From: Caldisericota bacterium
Lineage (GTDB): Bacteria > CAIJMQ01 > JAADFP01
DNA: 27,526 nt
Assembly: GCA_013152825.1 (NCBI GenBank)
Contig: JAADFP010000014.1
Coordinates: 1-27,526, forward strand
Reading direction: 5' to 3'
The translations under genes were made by a program, and so were the position numbers. The notes below the pieces were generated by a model. The model did no database searches. It saw only the letters and a list, made by a program, of their open reading frames with translations, and was not told the origin of the DNA. Below, in pieces: positions 15,689-23,570 of this stretch (position 1 is its first letter; every line of letters starts with the position of its first letter).

Positions 15689-15717
15689 TTGACAAGTGCC
15701 TGCTTAAAATATATAAT
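15689..15717 (+). promoter_or_regulatory. Consensus sigma70 promoter
   Basis: TTGACA (15689-15694), a 17-bp spacer and TATAAT (15712-15717) match the consensus at all 12 positions. A start near 15724 gives a leader of about 23 nt to the metallophosphoesterase ATG at 15747. Confidence 0.85.
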
Positions 15718-15746
15718 GCGGTCATTTGAATATAGAGAGTGAGAAT

Positions 15747-16475
15747 ATGAAACTTCTCCGCATAGTGCAAATATCCGACATACACTGTGGTTCTGCGCGC
15801 TTTGATCCGGACTTAATGGAACAGACAATCTCACAGGTAAACGAGTTGTTAGCTGATGTGTTACTGGTTACAGGGGATTTAACCACTGAAGGTTATTACG
15901 ATGAGTATCAGACTGCCCTGGGATACATTGAAAGATTCAAGGTTAAGAAAAAGATTATTGTCCCCGGAAACCACGATGCCAAGAATGTAGGATATCGCAC
16001 ATTTGAAAAATTGATAGGCAATCCGTTTACTGTGACAAAATTAGGCGGAATAATAATTTGCGGAGCCGATTCTACCGAACCGGACCTGGACGATGGGCAG
16101 CTGGGAAGAGCTCACACCAGAGAATTAAAATCATACTTTTCAGAAGATTTCGATTTTAAGATACTTGCTCTCCACCATCATGTAATATCTGTGCCAAATA
16201 GTGGACGAGAAATGAACATCCTGAGGGATGCGGGAGATGTCTTGAAAATGGCAGTAAAGTGCGGAGTAAACCTTATTCTCTCCGGGCATAAACATGTTCC
16301 CCACTTGTGGCATTTTGAAGGCATAAAAGTGGTTACCTGCTCTACTACAACCTCTCGCAGGACCCGGGGTATATACAAACCTTCTTACAATATAATTGAG
16401 ATAGATGATAAGCTAAAAATCGTAAAAAAAGAGGTGGAAGGTGAAGCAAAAGTGTTATATTATGGTGAGTATTAA
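15747..16475 (+). CDS. Metallophosphoesterase (CpdA-like calcineurin-type)
   Basis: The 242-residue protein has the complete dinuclear-metal signature: SDIHCG (D11, H13), VTGDLT (D44), PGNHD (N75, H76), ALHHHV (His143-145) and LSGHKH (H181, H183). The segment GADSTEPDLDDGQLG resembles class III cyclic nucleotide phosphodiesterases of the CpdA type, so cAMP or another phosphodiester is a possible substrate, but this cannot be proven from sequence. The start is ATG 15747; a TTG at 15726 lies almost on the expected transcription start and is rejected. It is cytoplasmic, without a signal peptide. The antiporter gene follows about 100 bp downstream and may be co-transcribed. Confidence 0.9.
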   Translation: MKLLRIVQISDIHCGSARFDPDLMEQTISQVNELLADVLLVTGDLTTEGYYDEYQTALGYIERFKVKKKIIVPGNHDAKNVGYRTFEKLIGNPFTVTKLGGIIICGADSTEPDLDDGQLGRAHTRELKSYFSEDFDFKILALHHHVISVPNSGREMNILRDAGDVLKMAVKCGVNLILSGHKHVPHLWHFEGIKVVTCSTTTSRRTRGIYKPSYNIIEIDDKLKIVKKEVEGEAKVLYYGEY

Positions 16476-16573
16476 GCGAAATCCTCGCTATCTTCTTACG
16501 GGATAAGTTAATAGCACTCAATAGTAACTGCACATGGGGAAAATTTTTGTTTTATTAACACAGGAGTAGGATT

Positions 16574-17848
16574 ATGGCTTTAAGTATAGCAGAAATAATC
16601 TTAATAAGTTTGTTCATTAATTATCTCTTTAAATACATCAAAATCCCTGGGCTGGTGGGGATGTTGCTGCTGGGGATAATTTTCGGGCCGTATGTCTTAA
16701 ACTTGCTTTCGCCCGATGTTATCCAGATTAGCAGTGATCTCAGAATGATTGCCCTAATAGTAATTCTCTTGCGAGCCGGGTTTGAATTGAATAAAGATAC
16801 ACTCAACAAGGTGGGAAAACAGGTCTTATTTTTATCATTTATACCTGCCCTCTTTGAAGGTACCGCAATCGCATTTTTGGGCCCCTATTTTTTACATCTC
16901 ACCTTCCTGGAATCAGCTATACTGGGAGCAATTTTATCAGCAGTATCTCCCGCAGTAGTAGTTCCCCTAATGATCAAGTTTATAGAGGAAAAAAAGGGGA
17001 CCAAAAAAGGAATTCCTTCTCTGGTTCTTGCTGCTTCCTCTATTGATGATGTCTTCGTTATTGTCATTTACAGTGTACTGATTGGAATGTACCTGGGACA
17101 CAAGGTAAGTATTGTCTGGAAATTAGTTTCCATCCCCATATCAATAGTAGTAGGTATAGCTGTAGGATTAATAATCGGTTGGATTTTATATAAACTATTT
17201 GAGAAGTATAATCCCAGGGCAACGAAAAGACTGCTTATCATACTTTCTCTGTCAATTATCCTGGTGAGGGTAGAACCACTCATGGAAAACGTAATTCCAT
17301 TTGCCGCGTTATTGGCAGTTATGGCAATAGGCTTTATTATCCTCGAAAAGAGGGAACGCTTTGCCCATGAACTTTCCTTAAAACTGGGGAAATTGTGGGT
17401 GTTTGCAGAAATTATCCTCTTTGTGCTGGTGGGAGCACAGGTTAACATAAAAGTTGCTTTAAGCACCGGGGCTTCGGCAGTCATTCTTATTTTCCTGGCC
17501 TTAATTGCACGAAGCATAGGAACATATCTGTGCGTGCTGGGCAGTAATCTAAACCTGAAAGAAAGAATATTTGTGGTCATTTCATATATACCTAAAGCGA
17601 CCGTACAGGCAGCAATCGGAGGTGCCCCCCTGATAGCCATGAGAATGGCAGGAGTAAACACACGGCCGGGGGAAATTATCCTGGCGGTGGCAGTTTTGAG
17701 TATTTTACTTACTGCTCCTATAGGAGCCTGGGCTATTACATTGTACGGAGATAAGTTCCTGGAAGTAAAGGTAGCTGAAACATCCAGGGACAAGGTCCCT
17801 TTAGTCCCAACTCCTGGAATGGTTCCGGCCAGTGACCCCGGGAATTAG
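16574..17848 (+). CDS. Sodium(cation)/proton antiporter, CPA family
   Basis: The 424-residue membrane protein has about 12-13 hydrophobic segments. The unwound-helix region SAVSPAVVVPLM (about 122-133) and the ion-binding ASSIDDVFVIVIY motif (D158, D159) are typical of sodium/hydrogen exchangers. A DD pair, rather than ND, is usual in electrogenic CPA2-type antiporters. The N-terminus LFKYIKIPGLVGMLLLGIIFGP is the family's first-helix signature. AGGAG lies 7 nt before the ATG. It likely exchanges Na+ or K+ for H+ at the cytoplasmic membrane; ion selectivity is unknown. The methyltransferase gene starts 2 bp after its stop. Confidence 0.9.
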   Translation: MALSIAEIILISLFINYLFKYIKIPGLVGMLLLGIIFGPYVLNLLSPDVIQISSDLRMIALIVILLRAGFELNKDTLNKVGKQVLFLSFIPALFEGTAIAFLGPYFLHLTFLESAILGAILSAVSPAVVVPLMIKFIEEKKGTKKGIPSLVLAASSIDDVFVIVIYSVLIGMYLGHKVSIVWKLVSIPISIVVGIAVGLIIGWILYKLFEKYNPRATKRLLIILSLSIILVRVEPLMENVIPFAALLAVMAIGFIILEKRERFAHELSLKLGKLWVFAEIILFVLVGAQVNIKVALSTGASAVILIFLALIARSIGTYLCVLGSNLNLKERIFVVISYIPKATVQAAIGGAPLIAMRMAGVNTRPGEIILAVAVLSILLTAPIGAWAITLYGDKFLEVKVAETSRDKVPLVPTPGMVPASDPGN

Positions 17849-17850
17849 AG

Positions 17851-18630
17851 ATGCAGGAAGAATTGGGGAAAGAGGTGGCTGTGCACGGGACACAATGGAA
17901 TGCCCTGCATAATGGCTACTTTTCAAATCCAGAAATAGCAAATTACTTTCTTCCCAGGATAAAAGAAACCATAGCACTTGCCCATCCTGATGTTATAGTG
18001 GACCTGGGAGGTGGGACAGGATTTCTTCTTGAGAAGTTAATCAGAGATATTCCAGAAGCGGGTATACGTTTGCTAAACCTGGATTGTTCCGAAGCACAGC
18101 TCTCCGTGGTACAGCACCCACGCATTTCCTGCCTTCGGACTTCAATAATGGATTTCAGGAGAAATGATGCAGGCAAGGAAATAAAGCAATTACTTTTTAT
18201 CATGCGTTCGCTGCTACATTATTTTGGAAAAGAGGGTTTAATTCCTTTGCTTAACCATTTGCGTCTGCAGATGAAAAAAGGTGAATTCTTCCTGCATCAG
18301 AGTGCCTGCTTTGAAAATAGCAGAGATGCAGAGTGCATAAATTTACTCTATAAACTGATGAATACAAAGAAATACTATTTCACCACCAGGGAACTTTGTC
18401 ATTATCTCGAAAAAACAGGATGGAACGTGGTTTCTATCTCCTCTGCTCCTAAGTTGTCTTTGTCTTCCTGTGATTTAGCCAGAAGATATGATATTGGCAG
18501 AGAGAAGATCCTGGAGGTAGGCAGGGAAATAATGGCACGTTTTGGAGAAATGGCGGATATTTTCAAGTCTACTCCTTACGGGTTCTGTGCCTACCTGCAT
18601 TACCGGATTTTCATCTGTAGGGCAATTTGA
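17851..18630 (+). CDS. Class I SAM-dependent methyltransferase
   Basis: The 259-residue protein has SAM motif I VIVDLGGGTGFL (about 48-59), an acidic motif II in LLNLDCSE, and a motif-IV-like stretch LLFIMRSLLHYFGKEGLIPLLNHL. The LLHYFG pattern resembles methyltransferases of the O-methyltransferase or polyketide type that end this helix before a C-terminal region. The substrate is unknown. The start 2 bp after the antiporter stop makes an operon with it likely, though a functional link is not obvious. There is no strong Shine-Dalgarno, so translation may depend on coupling. Confidence 0.75.
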   Translation: MQEELGKEVAVHGTQWNALHNGYFSNPEIANYFLPRIKETIALAHPDVIVDLGGGTGFLLEKLIRDIPEAGIRLLNLDCSEAQLSVVQHPRISCLRTSIMDFRRNDAGKEIKQLLFIMRSLLHYFGKEGLIPLLNHLRLQMKKGEFFLHQSACFENSRDAECINLLYKLMNTKKYYFTTRELCHYLEKTGWNVVSISSAPKLSLSSCDLARRYDIGREKILEVGREIMARFGEMADIFKSTPYGFCAYLHYRIFICRAI

Positions 18631-18786
18631 CATGGGGAAAGGAGAAAAGGGGTGGGGTTAAGCCCCCTTGCTCCCTCCCGATATACGGGACAGGCAGGAA
18701 TCCATTTCATTCAAACTCTAAACAACAAACTCAAAACTCTAAATAAATCACAAAGCACAAACTCAAAAATTATAACCAGGCTCCCA

Positions 18787-18847
18787 AGAAACCAGGGTAA
18801 TAAGTTACCGTTCAGTATTTACTGCTCACTGCTTACTGTTCACTATT
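18787..18847. repeat. Stop-rich intergenic repeat, copy 3
   Basis: The block has AAACCAGGGTAATAAGTTACC followed shortly by ACTGCTCACTGCTTACTGTT and CACTATT, an expanded version of the units at 41-93 and 2857-2905. Unlike those two it does not abut a gene end. Confidence 0.6.
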
Positions 18848-18878
18848 AAGGGCTATGGTCTAAAGTTTGGAATTCTGG

Positions 18879-18898
18879 ATACCCGCTTCCGCGGGTAT
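18879..18898. repeat. Hairpin palindrome ATACCCGC/GCGGGTAT
   Basis: A perfect 8-bp stem (18879-18886 with 18891-18898) around a TTCC loop. No T-tract follows on either strand, so it is not an intrinsic terminator. Confidence 0.7.
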
Positions 18899-18954
18899 GA
18901 CAGGCAAGCTGGTGCTTTGTTTTATGGCTCCATCTTCTATTTTTGGGCTTTGTC

Positions 18955-18974
18955 ATTCCTGCGAAAGCAGGAAT
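18955..18974. repeat. Hairpin palindrome ATTCCTGC-GAAA-GCAGGAAT
   Basis: A perfect 8-bp stem with a GAAA tetraloop, preceded by TGTC and followed by CCACTTCC. This resembles the ATTCCCGC...GCGGGAAT palindromes dispersed in many bacterial genomes (for example the Neisseria dRS3 type). A related arm pair is at 12709-12750. Confidence 0.75.
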
Positions 18975-19268
18975 CCACTTCCTTTAAAACTCTAAACTTT
19001 CCGAAGGAATCCCGGACCCCGATATAATTTCGGGGCTTCGGGACGAAACCCTAAACCGCATGGAGGTCAGAATAAAACTCTCCCAGGATACCCGGCCTCC
19101 CTTCTTCTCTTCTCTCCCCTTTGTGCCTCTGTGCCCCTGCCCGCCCTCTCCCGGCGAATGTCGGGATCGGGAGCAGGCGGGTTTGCGCCTATCACTTACT
19201 CACTTATTCACCTACTCACTTTTATCAGTCTACAGTCTAAAGTCTAAGGTCTATAGTCTATTCTGATA

Positions 19269-19790
19269 CTACGGGGTAAAAAGAATCTCTTTCTCCTTTA
19301 TTCCTCCAAATTTATATTCACCAAAGTTCAAAATAATTTCTTCTTCCTCTTCTATATATGCAGCCAGAATTCTGCCCACAAAAATGGTGTGATCGCCGGT
19401 GCGTAAAGTATCCACTACCTTACACTCCAGGTTTATAGGAGCGTTTTTTATTAAAGGCGGTGTTACATACTTTGCTTTCTCAGTCTCCACTGCACTTTCC
19501 TTTAATTTGTCCACGTCTTTTCCCGAATGGGTTCCCCAGTAATAAACTTCTTTGCCCATTTTCTTGCTGGGGAAGAAAACAACAAATTCCCTCTCTTTCT
19601 GGAGCAAGGTGTGACTGTAGCGGGTCACTCCCACTGATATGGCTACAAGAGGAGGAGCAAAAGAAGTTTGCATAAACCATTCCAGGGGTATGAGATTGGC
19701 TCGCTTATTCTTCTCATCCCAGCTTACCGCTACGACTACTCTTGCTGGATACTTTTTTCTCCATACTTCCGAAATACTTACTTCTTTCAT
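19269..19790 (-). CDS. Flavin reductase-like domain protein (flavoredoxin family)
   Basis: The 173-residue protein has the FMN-binding split-barrel pattern of flavoredoxin and flavin reductases: YPARVVVAVSWDEKNKRANLIPLEWFMQTSF with PPLVAISVG, SHTLLQKEREFVVFFPS, then INLECKVVDTLRTGDHTIFVGRIL. Members bind FMN and pass electrons to partners in anaerobes. GGAGGGTGA precedes the ATG, and the start lies 3 bp after the stop of the unknown helical protein, so the two are co-transcribed. The stop TAG is followed directly by a TCTAAAG-type repeat. Partner unknown. Confidence 0.87.
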   Translation of the reverse strand: MKEVSISEVWRKKYPARVVVAVSWDEKNKRANLIPLEWFMQTSFAPPLVAISVGVTRYSHTLLQKEREFVVFFPSKKMGKEVYYWGTHSGKDVDKLKESAVETEKAKYVTPPLIKNAPINLECKVVDTLRTGDHTIFVGRILAAYIEEEEEIILNFGEYKFGGIKEKEILFTP

Positions 19791-19793
19791 AGC

Positions 19794-20495
19794 TCACCCT
19801 CCTTCCATTATGGAAAATATTCTGTCCTCCAGGAGACGGATAAAAGAAACCCCTTCTTCTTGAGAAGAAGCCTGTTTCATTATCTCTTCTTTTAAGCCCA
19901 TGTTTACTATCAGGCTCTTAATGAATAAATATTTTAAAAAAACATTATCCTGGGTGCTAAAAAGGAAGAAGGAAAGCAGGAGATAACGTGCTTTTTCCCG
20001 GTCTTCCTGCGAGGAAAGATTAGCAAACTTAATAACTGTTTCCCTTATCTTACTTTCCCTCTGGGTAGTAAATAGTTTTTTGAAATATTCTTTCAATATT
20101 CGGGAAAATCTCTTTTTTTCTTCCGGGTACTTATTTGTAAAAAGAAAATCCCGCACTTTTTCCTCATCTCCACCTGTCTGAAATACCAGAGAAGCAAAGA
20201 ACCTTCCTATCTCTCCCAGGAGTTCCCTCATCTCGTATTCTTTTATCCAGAGGTCAGAAAACTCCTCTTTTTCCAATATCTCTGTTGATTTCAGTATATT
20301 TTCCACGGTTCTGGAAGAGGTAAAGAGGGGAAGAAGGAGACGCGAAAATTCCTTGTAATCGGAGATCTTGTAATCCCCTATTCGTTCATCGTAAAACCTA
20401 TCCATGCAGCCCCTTAACTTTTCAATAAGCTCATTGTCGAATCCCAATCCTCTAAGGGATATCTCTATTTTCTTAAAAGCTTCTTTCTTTCCCAT
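19794..20495 (-). CDS. Hypothetical all-helical protein
   Basis: I do not recognise this 233-residue family. The sequence is highly charged and predicted helical throughout, without signal peptide, transmembrane segments or conserved Cys/His clusters. Only one Cys (about residue 30, LRGCMDRF) is seen. Segments such as LLGEIGRFFASLVFQTGG and KARYLLLSFFLFSTQDNVFLKYLFIKSLIVN suggest a helical bundle. The Shine-Dalgarno AAGGTGA and its ATG are sound, and it is tightly spaced to the flavin reductase gene, so it is a real gene. Function in redox or regulation cannot be stated. Confidence 0.75.
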   Translation of the reverse strand: MGKKEAFKKIEISLRGLGFDNELIEKLRGCMDRFYDERIGDYKISDYKEFSRLLLPLFTSSRTVENILKSTEILEKEEFSDLWIKEYEMRELLGEIGRFFASLVFQTGGDEEKVRDFLFTNKYPEEKKRFSRILKEYFKKLFTTQRESKIRETVIKFANLSSQEDREKARYLLLSFFLFSTQDNVFLKYLFIKSLIVNMGLKEEIMKQASSQEEGVSFIRLLEDRIFSIMEGG

Positions 20496-20570
20496 AATCT
20501 CACCTTATCATAAATTTCGAATCCCCATCTCCCCATCCCTAAAGCAACCTAAAGTCTAAAGTCTTAAGTC

Positions 20571-21653
20571 TTAAAATCTTTCCCTCACCATACTGAGTTG
20601 TCTAAAAGCCTCCAGTTTCTCTTTCCTGCCTGCCTTGGCTTTACTTACTGCTTCCCGTAAAAAATATATGGATTCTTCATAGGTTTTTTTGTCTACTGGA
20701 TAGGGATAGCCATCTTTCCCTCCATGGGCGAAAGAATAGCGTGCCGGGTCTCTCCTGCTCACCTTTTCACCGTAAATGAGTTCTGAGATAAGGGCAAGTG
20801 CTCGCAGGCTCTTTGCTCCCATTCCTTTTATACTTATTACCTGGGTAAAATCAGAAGGATTTTTTGCATGCACGCGAAGTATAACCTTCTGGAGCTTTTT
20901 CTCGTCCACCCAGATACCTTCTATATGGTGATGAGAAGGAAGCGTAAACTCGCGTATTTTCTTGAAATCTTTCATGAGACGCTCCGGGTCTTCCTGAAGG
21001 AGAGAAGTTATTGTTTCCCTGGCACCGTCGCTTTCCTCGGCTACCAGGTTAAAAATCTCCCCTTTCCAGGAGGAAATAATCCCCTGGTGAGGTTCATTCA
21101 CGAAGTCAATATTCTTCTTGCTCAGCCAATGGTATCTTCTTGCCCATCCCCTGCCCGGATTCATTCCCTGCTGAATTACACACCAGTCTCCTTCCCGGGT
21201 AAAGAGAAAGGTGTGATGATAAAGCTGGAATCCATCCTGCAGGCAGGAATTATCCACTTTGGCAGTAATCCTACTTGCCTGGACAAGCTCCTCGCAAGCA
21301 CAGGATAGAGCAAACCTTTCTCCTATGCTATTAATCTGTTTTGGGGTGGAAAGAGCAGTTTTTCCTTTGCCCCCCGCCGCAAAAACTCCCAGTTCCTTTC
21401 CTATATCTTTTAAGCTTTCTTTTATTGCCCCGCAGACAGTAGTGGTAAGCCCGGAAGAATGCCAATCAAAGCCGAGCGCACAGCCAAAAGCCTGGAACCA
21501 TACAGGATCGGAAATTTTTTTTAAAAACTCTCCCCTTCCCCTCTCCTGCACCAGCAGGTAAATTACTTCCCGGCTTAACCTGACCATTTTTTCAAACAGC
21601 CAGCTGGGTGCTCTCCCATAATGCAGGGGCAAATTAGCTACACCTGTTCTCAT
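20571..21653 (-). CDS. DUF763 domain protein
   Basis: From ATG 21653 the protein is 360 residues. It opens with the family signature MRTGVANLPLHYGRAPSWLF and continues MVRLSREVIYLLV, SDPVWFQAFGCALGFDWHSSG, and WCVIQQGMN. A helix-hairpin-helix-like segment (VISIKGMGAKSLRALALISELIYG) is suggestive of nucleic acid binding. The family is common in archaea and some thermophilic or anaerobic bacteria, with unestablished function. The start is chosen at residue 11 of a longer frame because family homology begins there. It follows the Tat-signal DUF362 gene by 7 bp. The stop codon TAA starts a TAAGACTTAAGACTTTAG repeat tract. Confident on family, not on role. Confidence 0.9.
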   Translation of the reverse strand: MRTGVANLPLHYGRAPSWLFEKMVRLSREVIYLLVQERGRGEFLKKISDPVWFQAFGCALGFDWHSSGLTTTVCGAIKESLKDIGKELGVFAAGGKGKTALSTPKQINSIGERFALSCACEELVQASRITAKVDNSCLQDGFQLYHHTFLFTREGDWCVIQQGMNPGRGWARRYHWLSKKNIDFVNEPHQGIISSWKGEIFNLVAEESDGARETITSLLQEDPERLMKDFKKIREFTLPSHHHIEGIWVDEKKLQKVILRVHAKNPSDFTQVISIKGMGAKSLRALALISELIYGEKVSRRDPARYSFAHGGKDGYPYPVDKKTYEESIYFLREAVSKAKAGRKEKLEAFRQLSMVRERF

Positions 21654-21660
21654 CGCTGTA

Positions 21661-22593
21661 TCAGGCTGCCATCCATTTCTCAAGTTCTTCTGTTATAGTA
21701 AGCCGGGTGCGGTAAATTACACTTTCCGGCACACTTATTTTTCCCAGGCCTCTTCTCTCTCCCATAAGAATATGTCCAATATCCTCTGGCTTCTTTCCCA
21801 GCAATTTTGTGGCATAGGCATCCAGAGCTACAGGGTCAGTTCCGGCGATAATCTGGTAGGTGTATTTTACCTTTCCCGGCCCCTGGGGACCGCGGGTAAG
21901 AAGAATCCTATAAGCATCTACCACAATGAGGTCTGGTTTAATCAAGGTGGAAAGATCTGTTATGCTTTCGTGCAAGCCCACCCGATGCATTTTCCCCCTG
22001 TCCTTTACCACTCCCATGAGATTTTTCATGGAAATACTTACCTTTGCTCCACCATGCACCTTAACCACGGGAACGTTTATGAGCACATCTGCTTCCACTA
22101 CTTCACTTAAAATCTCTGCTTCTTTTAGCTTGTAACCTTCGGGTATGTTTTTCTTTACGTATCTTTTGGCAAATTTTACTTTTCCTCCTGCTTTTTTCAC
22201 TGCTTCTTCTATCCCACTCTTTCGGTAAGTCATGCGTGCATCATGGCAGGTATGGTCTATTACTATTACTTCCCTGGCACCCGCCTCCCGGCACATTCTG
22301 ACTATTTCACCCACTACGGCAGGATGAGTATTTGCCGCTTGTTCCGGTGATCGATTCCAGGCAATGTTAGGTTTGACCACCACGCGGTTTCCCTTCTTTA
22401 CGAATTTTTTCATTCCACCCAGAAGGTCAATAGATTTCCTGGTAGCCATTTTGATATTTTTCCCTTCTACCACACTCATATAAGGTGAAGAAGCAGCAAA
22501 GAGAGAATCTTTTAAAAATAGACTTTCCCCCACGGTTCCTATGAATCCTGAGGCGGTCAGTTTCAGGAAGTCCCTTCTACTTATCTTTTCCAT
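21661..22593 (-). CDS. DUF362 protein with Tat signal peptide
   Basis: The 310-residue protein begins MEKISRRDFLKLTASGFIG, with the twin-arginine motif SRRDFLK at about residues 5-11 and a hydrophobic h-region. A DUF362 domain follows (NRVVVKPNIAWNRSP, NTHPAVVGEIVRMCREAG, DVLINVPVVKVHGGAKVSISMKN split across adjacent strands, LIVVDAYRILLTRGPQGPG, PVALDAYATKLLG). No C-terminal ferredoxin domain is present, unlike the other two DUF362 proteins in the window. It overlaps the tatC stop by 17 bp, so the putative Tat substrate is translated with its translocase. It is probably exported folded and acts in the periplasm or cell envelope; cofactor unknown. Confidence 0.9.
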   Translation of the reverse strand: MEKISRRDFLKLTASGFIGTVGESLFLKDSLFAASSPYMSVVEGKNIKMATRKSIDLLGGMKKFVKKGNRVVVKPNIAWNRSPEQAANTHPAVVGEIVRMCREAGAREVIVIDHTCHDARMTYRKSGIEEAVKKAGGKVKFAKRYVKKNIPEGYKLKEAEILSEVVEADVLINVPVVKVHGGAKVSISMKNLMGVVKDRGKMHRVGLHESITDLSTLIKPDLIVVDAYRILLTRGPQGPGKVKYTYQIIAGTDPVALDAYATKLLGKKPEDIGHILMGERRGLGKISVPESVIYRTRLTITEELEKWMAA

Positions 22594-23320
22594 CTTCCAC
22601 CCCCTTATTTTTTATTTTAACACTTCGGGAAATAAGCCAGGAAATAGCAAGTGAAATTTCAAAAAGAAGTATCAAGGGCAAACCAAGTAAAATCTGGGTT
22701 ATTACATCGGGTGGGGTAAGTACAGCAGAAAGAATAAAAGCACCCAGGATAGCATGGCGATGAAATCTTAAAAGGTCATGATAGCTCAAAATCTTCATCC
22801 TGGTAAGCACTGCAGCAATTAGTGGGACCTGGAACAATGCTCCTAAACCTATGAGAAATCGGGTAACAAAAGAGATATAGTAGCTTAATGAGAAGGTAGG
22901 CAAAAGGTTGGGGCCGGTAAAGCGCAGCAGGAAGTTTAATCCTACCGGTATTACTACTTCGTAGGCAAAGAAAATTCCGGTGAGAAAAAGTATGGGGGAA
23001 AATATAATTACCGGCAGAATTGTCTTCCTCTCTCCCTGGAAAAGGCCGGGAGAAAGAAAAGCCCAGAGGTGGTAAAGGATAAAAGGAGAAGCAAGAATTA
23101 CACCAGAAAAGATAGATACCTTAAGATAGACTATCAGCCCTTCCTGAGGCCTCAGCAGAATGAGATTTTCTACTTTCCCCTTCAAGGGAAGGTAAAGTGT
23201 TTCCACTATCTTCTGAGCATAATGGAAAGATGCAATAGTGCCTATTACCACCGCAACTATTGACCACAATATTCTCCTTCTCAGTTCTTCCAGGTGTTCC
23301 AGAAAGCCAGCTTCTTTCAT
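22577..23320 (-). CDS. tatC: Sec-independent protein translocase subunit TatC
   Basis: The 247-residue protein has six predicted transmembrane helices and the family's cytoplasmic N-terminal signature FLEHLEELRRRILWSI. The loop LYHLWAFLSPGLFQGERKTILP and the downstream RFLIGLGALFQVPLIAAVL and LSAVLTPPDVITQILLGLPLILLFE blocks are typical. TatC binds twin-arginine signal peptides and forms the receptor of the Tat export system. It overlaps the upstream tatA by 4 bp and the downstream Tat-signal DUF362 by 17 bp. Confidence 0.95.
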   Translation of the reverse strand: MKEAGFLEHLEELRRRILWSIVAVVIGTIASFHYAQKIVETLYLPLKGKVENLILLRPQEGLIVYLKVSIFSGVILASPFILYHLWAFLSPGLFQGERKTILPVIIFSPILFLTGIFFAYEVVIPVGLNFLLRFTGPNLLPTFSLSYYISFVTRFLIGLGALFQVPLIAAVLTRMKILSYHDLLRFHRHAILGAFILSAVLTPPDVITQILLGLPLILLFEISLAISWLISRSVKIKNKGVEDGKDK

Positions 23321-23517
23321 TTGTGAGGTTCTTTGCCTTCATCATCCTCTTCTATTTCCTCGTCTATCTCTTTTTTGGCTTCCTTTAACCCCTTCTTGAA
23401 GCTCATAATTGCTTTTCCCATTGCCTTCCCTATCTCGGGAAGTCTCTTGGCTCCGAAGAGAAGGAGAATAATAAAGAAGATTAAAATTAATTCGCTCCAT
23501 CCAATATTCCCAAACAT
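23317..23517 (-). CDS. tatA: Sec-independent protein translocase subunit TatA/TatB
   Basis: The 66-residue protein has the TatA/B form: MFGNIGWSELILIFFIILLLF membrane helix, the hinge FGAKRLPEIGKAMG and an amphipathic helix ending in an acidic tail (EIDEEIEEDDEG). A single TatA-type gene beside TatC suggests a minimal TatAC system in which the one protein serves both A and B roles, at least in this locus. AAGGAGG lies about 8 nt upstream. The 4-bp ATGA overlap with tatC indicates coupling. Confidence 0.95.
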   Translation of the reverse strand: MFGNIGWSELILIFFIILLLFGAKRLPEIGKAMGKAIMSFKKGLKEAKKEIDEEIEEDDEGKEPHK

Positions 23518-23570
23518 AACCTTATCCTCCTTTATATAAGTTTAACATAATTTTTCACGCCTGTTATTTA

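Larger units (their letters stand above)
18631..19268. other. Gene-free repeat-rich spacer between convergent genes
   Basis: This 638-bp spacer separates converging genes. It contains CTCTAAAC-type words (18716-18742), stop-rich repeat copy 3 (18787-18847), GGTCTAAAG words (18857-18865 and near 19237-19259), and a row of hairpins: ATACCCGC/GCGGGTAT (18879-18898), ATTCCTGC-GAAA-GCAGGAAT (18955-18974), CCGAAG...CTTCGG around CCCCGA/TCGGGG (19001-19041), and CCCGCC/GGCGGG around CTCCCG/CGGGAG (19140-19181). Open frames here are repeat-encoded and not genes. Confidence 0.75.

Noticed and set aside
17068..17793. Long minus-strand open frame opposite the antiporter
   Set aside because: It is a shadow of the transmembrane coding sequence on the plus strand, with no start signal or family resemblance.
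18652..19266. Two short plus-strand open frames in the repeat-rich spacer
   Set aside because: They translate repeat words and hairpins, have no ribosome site and resemble no family.
18631..19268. Possible CRISPR array
   Set aside because: The repeats are of unequal length, unequally spaced and without unique spacers of constant size; no cas gene is present.
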